From Pseudomonadota bacterium (GTDB lineage: Bacteria; Pseudomonadota; Gammaproteobacteria; Acidiferrobacterales; Acidiferrobacteraceae): a stretch of DNA of 64,000 nucleotides. Of this stretch, positions 37,591 through 45,347 are shown in pieces. The stretch spans positions 1 to 64,000 of the forward strand of contig JAKARI010000004.1 of NCBI GenBank assembly GCA_021819245.1, given 5' to 3'. Made by a program: the position numbers and the translations under genes. Below the pieces are notes generated by a model that saw nothing but the letters and a program-made list of their open reading frames with translations, had not been told where the DNA came from and searched no databases. The first letter of the stretch is position 1, and the number at the start of each line of letters is the position of its first letter.

Positions 37591-38592
37591 ATGGCACGCC
37601 ATAACCCCTTACGACTCGATCCGGACCAGGATTCCCTGATCGCCCTCGGCCGGCGGGTACTCGCGCTTGAGGCCGAGACCCTGTCGATCCTGGCCGGCAC
37701 CCTCGATGCCTCGTTCGCCGAGGCCTGCCGGTTGCTGTTTGCCTGCCGCGGGCGGGTCGTAGTCGTCGGCATGGGCAAATCGGGGCATATCGGCAGCAAG
37801 ATCGCCGCAACGCTTGCCAGCACCGGCACGCCGGCGTTCTTCGTGCACCCGGGAGAGGCGAGCCACGGCGATCTGGGCATGATCACCCCCGAGGATGTGG
37901 TTTTGGCCATCTCGCATTCCGGGGAGACCGCCGAGATCCTCACCATACTGCCCATCATCAAGCGCATGGGTGTGCGGCTTCTGGCACTGACCGGGGCCCC
38001 GGGATCGAGCCTCGCCCATCAGGCCGACGTGCACCTCCCGGTGCGGGTCACCAAGGAGGCATGCCCGCTGGATCTTGCGCCCACCGCCAGCACCACCGCG
38101 GCGCTCGCCATGGGCGATGCCCTCGCCATCGCCCTCTACGAGAGCCGGGGCTTTACCCCCGAGGACTTTGCGCGCTCGCATCCCGGCGGACGTCTCGGGC
38201 GCCGCCTGCTGGTCTACATAGCCGACATCATGCATACCGGCGAACGGATACCGAAGGTACCGGTGCATGCCTCCCTGCCCGATGCCTTGATCGAGATGAC
38301 CAGCAAGGGGCTCGGTATGACGGCCGTGGTCGATGCCGGCGAGCGGCTCTGCGGCATCTTCACCGATGGCGACCTGCGCCGTGCGCTCAATCGCGGTGTC
38401 GACGTCTACACGGCGCGGATCGAGGACGTCATGACCCGCAACCCGAAGACCGCCGCCGCCGACCACCTGGCCGCGGAACTCGTCCCCTTGTTGCGCACTC
38501 ATAATATCAGCGGCCTGTTCGTCGTCGACCGCGACCACAGGATCGTCGGGGCGCTCAACATGCACGATCTCCTGCGGGCGGGGGTCGTATGA
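37591..38592 (+). CDS. kdsD: D-arabinose 5-phosphate isomerase
   Basis: Makes arabinose-5-phosphate for Kdo synthesis. An N-terminal SIS domain (VVVGMGKSGHIGSKIAATLASTGTPAFFVHPGEASHGD, ISHSGETAEI) is followed by two CBS domains (about 205-330; GIFTDGDLRRAL). At 333 residues it is standard. ATG 37591 has no ribosome-binding site. A -10-like TATACT (37578-37583) lies only 7 bases before it, so a leaderless or nearly leaderless mRNA is possible, though no good -35 is visible. It is first in kdsDC-lptCAB. Confidence 0.95.
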   Translation: MARHNPLRLDPDQDSLIALGRRVLALEAETLSILAGTLDASFAEACRLLFACRGRVVVVGMGKSGHIGSKIAATLASTGTPAFFVHPGEASHGDLGMITPEDVVLAISHSGETAEILTILPIIKRMGVRLLALTGAPGSSLAHQADVHLPVRVTKEACPLDLAPTASTTAALAMGDALAIALYESRGFTPEDFARSHPGGRLGRRLLVYIADIMHTGERIPKVPVHASLPDALIEMTSKGLGMTAVVDAGERLCGIFTDGDLRRALNRGVDVYTARIEDVMTRNPKTAAADHLAAELVPLLRTHNISGLFVVDRDHRIVGALNMHDLLRAGVV

Positions 38593-39161
38593 CCGAACCC
38601 CGCGTACTGGATGCCACGGAGGCCTTGGCGGCGGCCAAGGGCGTGCGGCTGGTGCTTTTGGATGTCGACGGCGTGCTGACCGATGGACGGCTCTTTCTGA
38701 GCGACTCCGGCGAGGAGCTCAAGGTCTTCCATAGCCGCGACGGGCACGGCATCAAGATGCTGCTCGCGACCGGCGTGGGTGTGGGGCTCGTCACCGGCCG
38801 CCACTCGCAGGCGGTGCAACACCGCGCGCGCGATCTGGGCATCACCATCGTCGTCCAGGGCTGCCGTGACAAGCGCGCGGCCGTCGAGCGCCTGCTCGAG
38901 GAACATAACGTGATGGCGCATGAGGTGGCGTTCATGGGCGACGACGTCATCGACCTGCCGGCCATGGAGTCCGTGGGGCTCGCCGTGGCGGTGGCCGACG
39001 CCCACCCGCTCGTGCGCGCCCGCGCCCAGTGGGTCACGGAACAGAAAGGGGGCCATGGGGCGGTACGCGCGTTCTGTGAACTTGTGATGCACGCTCAGGG
39101 CACGCTCGAACACCAACTGGGGTGCGCCTATCGCGGAGAGTGCCCATGGGCCGGTGGCTGA
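38589..39161 (+). CDS. kdsC: KDO-8-phosphate phosphatase
   Basis: HAD-family phosphatase that dephosphorylates Kdo-8-P. LVLLDVDGVLTDGRL carries the nucleophile and acid/base Asp residues; VTGRHS, DKRAAVERLL and FMGDDVIDLPAM complete the HAD motifs. The KdsC C-terminal tail GGHGAVRAFCELV is present. It has 190 residues, overlaps the kdsD stop by 4 bases and lptC by 16. Confidence 0.95.
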   Translation: MTEPRVLDATEALAAAKGVRLVLLDVDGVLTDGRLFLSDSGEELKVFHSRDGHGIKMLLATGVGVGLVTGRHSQAVQHRARDLGITIVVQGCRDKRAAVERLLEEHNVMAHEVAFMGDDVIDLPAMESVGLAVAVADAHPLVRARAQWVTEQKGGHGAVRAFCELVMHAQGTLEHQLGCAYRGECPWAGG

Positions 39162-39580
39162 GTCGCTTCCTGTTGCTTACGGGCTTTCTGCTGTTTTCCG
39201 GGCTCTTCTGGTGGCTCCCGGAGGCGCTCGTGCGCCCCGCCCTGACGCTCGCCCAGGCGGCCCCAAAACGCCCTGACTATTACATCGACCAGGCCACACT
39301 GACTGCCATGGACCGCCGGGGACGGCCGCGCTTCATACTGACCGCACAGCGGCTGGTCCATTTCTCGCGCGGTCGGCGCACACTGCTCATCCGGCCGCGG
39401 CTCACCCAATTCGGGCGGCATGCGATCACCACCACCATCGCGCGCAAGGGATACGTATCCCCGCATGGGCATGTACTCACCATGCGCGGGCATGTGCGGG
39501 TGTTTCGCGGAAAGACGGCGCAACTTGGCCCGACCGAGGTCCACACGCACACGCTGACCGTTCATCTCACCCGGTCATGA
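39146..39580 (+). CDS. lptC: LPS export protein LptC
   Basis: Bitopic inner-membrane protein that passes LPS from LptBFG to LptA. One N-terminal transmembrane helix (FLLLTGFLLFSGLFWWL) is followed by a beta-jellyroll region (YYIDQATLTAMDRRGRPRFILTAQRLVHF and RGHVRVFRGKTAQLGPTEVHT). The start is ATG 39146, with GGAGAG 6 bases upstream, giving 144 residues; it overlaps the kdsC end. Shorter than E. coli LptC (191), but similar compact forms are common. Confidence 0.88.
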   Translation: MGRWLSRFLLLTGFLLFSGLFWWLPEALVRPALTLAQAAPKRPDYYIDQATLTAMDRRGRPRFILTAQRLVHFSRGRRTLLIRPRLTQFGRHAITTTIARKGYVSPHGHVLTMRGHVRVFRGKTAQLGPTEVHTHTLTVHLTRS

Positions 39581-40086
39581 CAAAAAAATGGCTCGTGGCA
39601 GTGTGCGCACTCTGTCTCGCAAGCACCGGGGCCCGGGCGCGCAACCACGAGCTCGCGCAGCCGCTTTCCGTGCGCGCCAACAGCATTCAGGTGGACGAAC
39701 GGACCGGCATGAGCCTTTATCAGGGTCATGTGCGTATCGTCCAAGACGGGCTGACGGTGCGCGCCGATTGGGTACGCGTGCATTCCCTGCACGGGCATGT
39801 GCTCTCGATTCACGCGCAGGGCGCGCCCTTGCACATGGAGGACCAAAAAACCCGTGGGTTGCCGCTCTTCGGGACCGCCCGCTCTTTGGACTTCGCGGCA
39901 GCGCCCGATGAAGTGACGCTCACCGGGCATGTCATCTTCCGGCAGGGCGGCAATGTCCTGCATGGGCATATCGTGCATTACTACGTCCGATCACAACGCA
40001 TAACCGCGCTGCGCGGCCCGCACAAGCGGGTGCGGGCGCGGGTCGTGCCGGATCATCACGCGCCACGGGCAAAGGGCAGCCATTGA
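39577..40086 (+). CDS. lptA: LPS transport periplasmic protein LptA
   Basis: Periplasmic bridge protein of the Lpt pathway. A short signal peptide ([17 protein letters not shown]) precedes the OstA-like domain: [42 protein letters not shown], in which the YxGxVxxxQ(D)xLxIxA pattern is diagnostic, and [18 protein letters not shown]. It has 169 residues, overlaps lptC by 4 bases and lptB by 4. Confidence 0.93.
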   Translation: MTKKWLVAVCALCLASTGARARNHELAQPLSVRANSIQVDERTGMSLYQGHVRIVQDGLTVRADWVRVHSLHGHVLSIHAQGAPLHMEDQKTRGLPLFGTARSLDFAAAPDEVTLTGHVIFRQGGNVLHGHIVHYYVRSQRITALRGPHKRVRARVVPDHHAPRAKGSH

Positions 40087-40808
40087 GTACGCTCTCCGCC
40101 ATGCACCTGTCCAAGGCCTACAAAAAGCGTCGGGTCGTAAAGGACGTGAGCGTCGCCGTGACGGCCGGCGAGGTCGTAGGCCTTCTCGGGCCCAACGGTG
40201 CGGGCAAAACGACCTGCTTTTACATGATCATCGGGCTGATCCGCAAGGATCAGGGGCAGATCCTGCTCGATGATGCCGATATCGGGGATGCGCCCATGCA
40301 CAAGCGCGCGCGGCTTGGGGTCGGCTACCTCCCGCAGGAGGCCTCGGTGTTTAGGAAATTGAGCGTCGAGGACAACATCCTCGCGATCCTGGAGACCATC
40401 GAAGGGCTCGATGCCGCAGGCCGCAAGGCGCGGCTCGAGGAGCTGCTCACGGACCTGCATATCGCCGACCGGCGCGAGACCCTGGGTATGAGCCTGTCGG
40501 GCGGCGAGCGCCGCCGCGTCGAGATCGCCCGCGCGCTCGCCACCAAGCCCCGCTTCATGCTGCTAGACGAGCCGTTTGCCGGCGTCGATCCGATCTCGGT
40601 CATCGATATTCAGAAACATATCTCCCATTTGCGCGGCCTGGGGATAGGCGTCCTGATCACCGACCACAACGTGCGCGAGACCCTCAAGATCTGCGACCGG
40701 GCCTATATCATCAACGACGGGCATGTCCTGGCCCAGGGGGACCCGGCGTCGGTCCTCGCCGACGCCGACGTCCGGCGCGTCTATCTGGGCGAGAATTTCG
40801 TACTCTAG
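40083..40808 (+). CDS. lptB: LPS export ATP-binding protein LptB
   Basis: ATPase of the LptB2FG extractor. [21 protein letters not shown] (Walker A), [35 protein letters not shown] and [19 protein letters not shown] are all LptB signatures. The start is a TTG at 40083 overlapping the lptA stop (TTGA); with it the protein aligns end-to-end with E. coli LptB at 241 residues. An ATG six codons later is the alternative. Confidence 0.96.
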   Translation: MSTLSAMHLSKAYKKRRVVKDVSVAVTAGEVVGLLGPNGAGKTTCFYMIIGLIRKDQGQILLDDADIGDAPMHKRARLGVGYLPQEASVFRKLSVEDNILAILETIEGLDAAGRKARLEELLTDLHIADRRETLGMSLSGGERRRVEIARALATKPRFMLLDEPFAGVDPISVIDIQKHISHLRGLGIGVLITDHNVRETLKICDRAYIINDGHVLAQGDPASVLADADVRRVYLGENFVL

Positions 40809-40844
40809 CGACGGTTTCTGGAAATTGCGGGAATAGACTAAAAT

Positions 40845-40859
40845 AGGTCCCAGGGACCT
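40845..40859 (+). promoter_or_regulatory. Inverted repeat overlapping the rpoN translation-initiation region
   Basis: AGGTCCC-A-GGGACCT, a perfect 7-bp inverted repeat with a one-base centre, ends two bases before the rpoN ATG and contains its ribosome-binding site (AGGGACC). It directly follows a -10-like TAAAAT (40839-40844). It could be an operator. A one-base loop makes an RNA hairpin strained but a shorter stem could still hide the binding site. Confidence 0.45.
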
Positions 40860-40860
40860 T

Positions 40861-42291
40861 ATGAAACAAACACTCGACCTCAGAATCGGGCAACACCTCA
40901 CGATCACGCCCCAGCTGCAGCAGGCGATCCGCCTGCTGCAGCTGTCGTCGATCGAGCTCGAGCAGGAAATACGCGAGGTCCTGGAGAAAAACCCGCTCCT
41001 CGAAGAGTCCGATCATGCCGAAGGCGAGGAGCCGGGGGCCCAGGAAGAGCCCGCGGAGGCCGTAACCGCAGATGAGGTCCGGGACGACGGCGAGGGCGAC
41101 GCGGACCCGGCCGAGCTCGACTGGGAGGGCGATTACGAGGCAGCGCCATCGAGTACCGTAAGCGACGATGACGAGACCAATTTCGAGGCGCGCAACAGCC
41201 GCCCGACGAGTCTCAAGGATCACCTCCTCTGGCAGCTGCAGATGACGGCGTTCTCGGACCGCGACCGGCTCATTGCCATCGCGATCATCGATGCCATCGA
41301 TGAAGACGGGTATTTCGTGGGGGATGTCGACGATATCCTGCTCACGCTCCCGGACATGGAGCTTGCCGTAGACGAGGTCTGCGCCGTCTTGCATCACATT
41401 CAGAACTTCGATCCCGTCGGGGTCGCGGCGCGCAACCTCGGGGAGTGCCTCGATCTGCAGCTGCGCCGCCTGGACCCCGCGACCCCCTACCGGGACGCCG
41501 CGCGCACATTGGCCCAACCCGAGATCCTCAAGCTTCTGGGCCAGCGCGATTTCAAGGAGATCAAGCGTCTGACCCACCTCGACGCCGACATCCTGGCGCC
41601 CGCCATGGCCTTGCTCAAGGGGCTCAACCCCCGGCCGGGGTCGCATGTCTCGGCGGCGCCCGATGCCTATGTCGTGCCGGAGATCCTGGTCAAGAAGCGG
41701 CGCGGGAGCTGGCGCGCCGACTTGAACGTGGCGGCCATGCCCAAGCTGCGGATCAACCGCCACTACGAACGCCTGATACAGCGCGGGCGGGGATCCGCGC
41801 AGGACCGGTTTCTGCACGATCACCTGCAGGAGGCACGCTGGTTCCTGAAAAGCCTGCAAAGCCGCAACGAGACCCTGCTCAAGGTGGCGCGCGTCATCGT
41901 CGATCGCCAGCGCGGGTTCTTCGATCACGGGCCGGAGGCCATGCGCCCCCTGGTCTTGCATGACGTCGCGGGCGAGGTGGGCATGCATGAATCCACGGTC
42001 TCGCGCGTCACCACAAATAAGTACATGATGACACCGCGCGGCATATTCGAGCTCAAGTACTTCTTTTCGAGCCATGTCGGCACGGCCGACGGCGGCACCT
42101 GCTCGGCCACCGCGATCCGCTCCCTGATTCGCAAAATCATAGAGGCAGAACCACCCGACAGGCCCATCAGCGACAGCAAAATCGCCGACCTGCTCCTGGA
42201 GCAGGGTATCAATATTGCGAGAAGGACCATCGCGAAATACCGGGAGTCACTCAGTATCCCGCCATCGAGTCAACGCAAGTCTCTTGTTTGA
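40861..42291 (+). CDS. rpoN: RNA polymerase sigma-54 factor
   Basis: Alternative sigma factor requiring AAA+ enhancer-binding activators. Region I is Gln/Leu-rich (LRIGQHLTITPQLQQAIRLLQLSSIELEQEI), region II acidic (about residues 50-100), and the C-terminus holds the helix-turn-helix (ESTVSRVTTNKYMMTPRG) and the RpoN box ARRTIAKYRE that reads the -24 element. At 476 residues it is standard. It sits between lptB and hpf as in most proteobacteria. Confidence 0.97.
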   Translation: MKQTLDLRIGQHLTITPQLQQAIRLLQLSSIELEQEIREVLEKNPLLEESDHAEGEEPGAQEEPAEAVTADEVRDDGEGDADPAELDWEGDYEAAPSSTVSDDDETNFEARNSRPTSLKDHLLWQLQMTAFSDRDRLIAIAIIDAIDEDGYFVGDVDDILLTLPDMELAVDEVCAVLHHIQNFDPVGVAARNLGECLDLQLRRLDPATPYRDAARTLAQPEILKLLGQRDFKEIKRLTHLDADILAPAMALLKGLNPRPGSHVSAAPDAYVVPEILVKKRRGSWRADLNVAAMPKLRINRHYERLIQRGRGSAQDRFLHDHLQEARWFLKSLQSRNETLLKVARVIVDRQRGFFDHGPEAMRPLVLHDVAGEVGMHESTVSRVTTNKYMMTPRGIFELKYFFSSHVGTADGGTCSATAIRSLIRKIIEAEPPDRPISDSKIADLLLEQGINIARRTIAKYRESLSIPPSSQRKSLV

Positions 42292-42310
42292 TACAACATA
42301 AGGGGAATTC

Positions 42311-42610
42311 ATGGATATCACGGTCAGTGGGCAGCAAGTAGAGATCACCCCGCCGTTACGCGACTATGCCGTCGAGAAGGTCGGGCGCATCCAGCGCCAT
42401 TTCGATCACGCGATTACCGCAGATGTCGTCTTGCACGTCGAAAAGAAGCGCTATACCGCTGAGGCCAATGTACGCGCCAAAGGCACCGTCGTTCATGCCG
42501 ATGCCGCGGCCGAAGACATGTACGCCGCCATTGACCTGCTCACAGACAAGCTGGACCGCCAGATCCTCCGCCACAAGGAGAAGGTCACGAACCAGCACCG
42601 GTCGGGGTGA
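42311..42610 (+). CDS. hpf: Ribosome hibernation-promoting factor, short form
   Basis: 99-residue HPF/YfiA-family protein that stabilises 100S ribosome dimers in stationary phase. DITVSGQQVEITPPLRDYAVEKVGRIQRHFDH and the DMYAAIDLLTDKLDRQILRHKEK helix are typical. It lacks the C-terminal dimerisation domain of long HPF. AAGGGG precedes the ATG, 19 bases after rpoN. The ptsN gene that usually follows is not here. Confidence 0.95.
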   Translation: MDITVSGQQVEITPPLRDYAVEKVGRIQRHFDHAITADVVLHVEKKRYTAEANVRAKGTVVHADAAAEDMYAAIDLLTDKLDRQILRHKEKVTNQHRSG

Positions 42611-42758
42611 GTACGCGTACCGCGCCGTCTTTAGGACCGGTCATGAAGATCTCGCCCGCCGGCGCCCGGGGTTATATACTGGCACACCAACGCAACGAGG
42701 CGCGCCGCAGGCGGCATGAATCCCGGGCGGCGGCGCGGCGGACGGACGGTCGGGGGCC

Positions 42759-43706
42759 ATGAGTACCATATTGACGGCGCAGAATGTGTACGAGGCCCAG
42801 CGCGAGACCTTGAAGCTCACCTGGCAGGCCGGCAAGGCCGGGGCCAACCGCCTGCTGGAACTTGCCACGGCGCGGTTCCCCGGAATGGCGCTCGTAGGCC
42901 ACCTGAATTTCGTTCATCCCAACCGCGTGCAGGTCATAGGCACCAACGAGACCGCCTATCTTTATGAACACATTACCCCGCAGGCGCGCAAGATTGCGCT
43001 GAGCGAACTCTTTGGTTCCCCCTCGTCTGCGATCGTGATCATAGCCAACGACCAGAAGATCCCGGATGAGATGCGCGAGGCGGCGGACGCCGCATCCATG
43101 CCCCTTTTTGGGTCGTCGCTGCCGAGCCCGCGCGTCATTCATGACCTGCAGTACTACCTGGCGCGCGCGCTGGCCGAGCGCGAGATCCTGCACGGGGTAT
43201 TCATGGAGGTCATGGGGCTTGGGGTGTTTTTGACCGGCGAGAGCGGGATCGGCAAGAGCGAGCTCGCGCTCGAGCTCTTAAGCCGCGGCCACCGCCTGAT
43301 CGCCGATGATGCCTGCGAATTCTTCCGGGTCGGACCGGATGCCCTTCAGGGGCGCTGCCCCGACATGCTGTGCGATTTCCTGGAGGTCCGCGGGCTTGGC
43401 ATTCTGAACATCCGCGCCATGTTTGGCGAGACTGCGGTGCGCCATGAAAAGACCCTGCATCTGATCGTGCGCCTGAAGGATTATGCCTCCCACCCGCAAT
43501 GCGAGATAGACCGGCTTCAGGCCGAACAGAAGACCCGATCCATCCTGGGCATCGAGGTGGCCGAGGTGGCGCTATTCGTGGCCCCCGGCCGCAACCTGGC
43601 GGTTTTAGTCGAGGTCGCGACCCGCGGCCATATCCTCAGGCGCCGAGGCATCAATGCCCTCGAGGATTTCGCGCGCCGGCAGACGCTGGCCATGAAGGTC
43701 CCATGA
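42759..43706 (+). CDS. hprK: HPr kinase/phosphorylase
   Basis: Bifunctional enzyme that phosphorylates and dephosphorylates HPr at Ser46. The catalytic domain has Walker A (GVFLTGESGIGKSELALELLSRGHRLIADDA) and the HprK signature DFLEVRGLGILNIRAMFGETAVR, followed by the C-terminal K3-loop region. It has 315 residues. It overlaps rapZ by 4 bases. A -10-like TATACT at 42675 in the 148-base gap after hpf could mark an internal promoter, but no -35 is clear. Its substrate HPr, with Ser46 present, is encoded about 1.4 kb downstream. Confidence 0.95.
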   Translation: MSTILTAQNVYEAQRETLKLTWQAGKAGANRLLELATARFPGMALVGHLNFVHPNRVQVIGTNETAYLYEHITPQARKIALSELFGSPSSAIVIIANDQKIPDEMREAADAASMPLFGSSLPSPRVIHDLQYYLARALAEREILHGVFMEVMGLGVFLTGESGIGKSELALELLSRGHRLIADDACEFFRVGPDALQGRCPDMLCDFLEVRGLGILNIRAMFGETAVRHEKTLHLIVRLKDYASHPQCEIDRLQAEQKTRSILGIEVAEVALFVAPGRNLAVLVEVATRGHILRRRGINALEDFARRQTLAMKVP

Positions 43707-44578
43707 GCTTTATCATCGTAAGCGGCCTGTCGGGGTCCGGAAAGAGTATCGCCCTGCAGGCGCTCGAGGATGCCGGGTTTTACTGCATCGACAACCTCCC
43801 GGCGGCGCTGCTTCCGCATTTTGCCCATCAGCTAGACGACATGCGCTCGGAGTTTTCCGATATCGCAGTCGGCATCGACGCCCGCAACCGCCTGTTTCTG
43901 GACACGGCGCCGATGAATCTCGAGAAGCTGCGCGCGCTCGGGGTCGATTACCGGATCATCTTCCTCGAGGCCGATGAGGCGGTACTCATGAAGCGGTTCA
44001 AGGAGACGCGCCGCAGGCATCCCTTGACCGACCAAAAGACCCCGCTGCTCGAAAGCATACGCCTCGAGAAGGCGCGACTCGAGCCGCTGTCTCTGTCATC
44101 CACGCGGCGCATCGATACCACCCACACCACCGCCCAGCAACTGAGGCAACTCATCTACGAATTCGCGCGCGGCGCAAGCACGCGCGGCATAACGCTGCTG
44201 TTTGAATCCTTCGGGTTCAAGCACGGCACGCCGCTCGATGCCGACTATGTCTTCGATGTCCGCTGCCTGCCCAACCCCTACTGGGAGCAGAATCTGCGGG
44301 CGCTGACCGGGCGGGACCCGGCGGTCGCGGCGTTTCTCGAGCGCCATCCGGAGGTGGCGGCCATGCAGGAGCATATCGCGGATTTTCTGGCACGGTGGCT
44401 ACCGGGTTTCGAACAGGAAAATCGCAGCTACCTCACGGTGGCGGTCGGCTGCACCGGCGGGCAGCACCGGTCCGTGTATCTTGCCGAAAAACTGGCGGCG
44501 CATTTTCGCAAACAGGGCATCAACACCCAGATTCGCCACCGGGAGCTCACCGAGGGGATAGCCCCAACGGGGCCCTGA
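43703..44578 (+). CDS. rapZ: RNase adapter protein RapZ (YvcJ family)
   Basis: Nucleotide-binding protein; in E. coli it guides RNase E to GlmZ RNA and senses glucosamine-6-phosphate. Walker A is VSGLSGSGKS at the N-terminus, IDARNRLFLD in the middle, and the C-terminal half shows FGFKHGTPLDADYVFDVRCLPNPYW and VAVGCTGGQHRSVYLAE. The start ATG 43703 overlaps the hprK stop (ATGA) and gives 291 residues. Whether a GlmZ-like RNA exists here cannot be seen. Confidence 0.94.
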   Translation: MSFIIVSGLSGSGKSIALQALEDAGFYCIDNLPAALLPHFAHQLDDMRSEFSDIAVGIDARNRLFLDTAPMNLEKLRALGVDYRIIFLEADEAVLMKRFKETRRRHPLTDQKTPLLESIRLEKARLEPLSLSSTRRIDTTHTTAQQLRQLIYEFARGASTRGITLLFESFGFKHGTPLDADYVFDVRCLPNPYWEQNLRALTGRDPAVAAFLERHPEVAAMQEHIADFLARWLPGFEQENRSYLTVAVGCTGGQHRSVYLAEKLAAHFRKQGINTQIRHRELTEGIAPTGP

Positions 44579-44668
44579 ATCGCACGCGGCGGGAAGGATG
44601 TGACTACGGAGCGCCGGGTGCGTCGGCGCCATGAGTTGCCCACGGGGTAACGGAGGACAGTCAGTTCC

Positions 44669-45091
44669 ATGATAGGGCTTCTGATTTTGGCGCAAAAAGA
44701 TGTCGCCTTCGGCCTGCTCGAGGCCGTCGATCATGTCCTCGGCCAGCGGCCACCGGCGCTGATGGCGTTTCCCGTGCACTATGAAACCCCGCCGGATGAG
44801 CTTGCGACGGCGCTTGCCAAGGCCATCCATGCCATCGACCAGGGCGACGGGGTCTTGATCCTCGCCGACATTTATGGGGCCACTCATATCAACGTCGCCT
44901 GCCGCCTGCTGGCGCGCCATCGCGTGGAGCTTGTAACCGGCCTTAACCTGCCTATGCTCATTCGCGTCCTGAACTATCGTGACGCCCCGCTCGACGATCT
45001 CATCGGCAAGGCCTTGAGCGGTGGCATGGAAGGGATCGTGTGCGCCACGGAATTTTGCCTTTTGGACGACGCCCAACATGAAATGCACTGA
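44669..45091 (+). CDS. PTS EIIA-Man family protein lacking the phosphorylated His
   Basis: 140-residue EIIA domain of the mannose family by its fold markers: MIGLLIL opening, DQGDGVLILADIYGATHINVACRLL and VTGLNLPMLIRVLNYRDAPLDDLIGKALSGGMEGIV. Family members carry the phosphoacceptor His at position 9-10 after the first beta strand (xTHG or xSHG). Here the sequence is LLILAQKDVAFG, with Gln9 (codon CAA). The usual GATPSN loop is GATHIN. It overlaps ptsH by 14 bases, so it is still coexpressed with HPr and EI. It is probably a non-phosphorylatable regulator. Confidence 0.88.
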   Translation: MIGLLILAQKDVAFGLLEAVDHVLGQRPPALMAFPVHYETPPDELATALAKAIHAIDQGDGVLILADIYGATHINVACRLLARHRVELVTGLNLPMLIRVLNYRDAPLDDLIGKALSGGMEGIVCATEFCLLDDAQHEMH

Positions 45092-45347
45092 GGTGGTGGT
45101 CATCAATAAACTGGGCATGCATGCCCGGGCATCGGCGAAGCTCGTAAGCCTTGCCTCGTCGTTTGCATCCACCATCACCGTGACTCGTGACGGACGCAGC
45201 GTCAACGGCAAGAGCATCATGGGCATCATGATGCTGGCCGCGGGCCCCGGGTCGACCCTCAGGATCTGCGCTGATGGGGCCGACGAGGCCGAGGCGAGCG
45301 GCGCCTTGTGCCGCTTGATCGAGCAGAGATTCGGAGAAGACGCCTGA
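45078..45347 (+). CDS. ptsH: Phosphocarrier protein HPr
   Basis: 89-residue PTS carrier. His15 (NKLGMHARAS), phosphorylated by EI, and Ser46 (NGKSIMGIMML), the HprK target, are both in place. The start is ATG 45078, inside the end of the EIIA gene; the stop overlaps the ptsI start (TGATG). No sugar-specific EIIB or EIIC gene is near, so the system is regulatory. Confidence 0.96.
   Translation: MKCTEVVVINKLGMHARASAKLVSLASSFASTITVTRDGRSVNGKSIMGIMMLAAGPGSTLRICADGADEAEASGALCRLIEQRFGEDA

Noticed and set aside
37502-37967. Upstream part of the 300-residue ORF over kdsD
   Set aside because: It is antisense to kdsD; the GTG at 37502 with GGGGGAGGT upstream is the better start.
40711-42075. 454-residue ORF antisense to rpoN
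   Set aside because: Lies entirely opposite lptB and rpoN, whose motifs are unmistakable; typical antisense shadow of GC-rich genes.
42675-42680. TATACT as a promoter for hprK-rapZ-pts
   Set aside because: No -35 element at a usable distance; the match alone is too weak to list as a feature.
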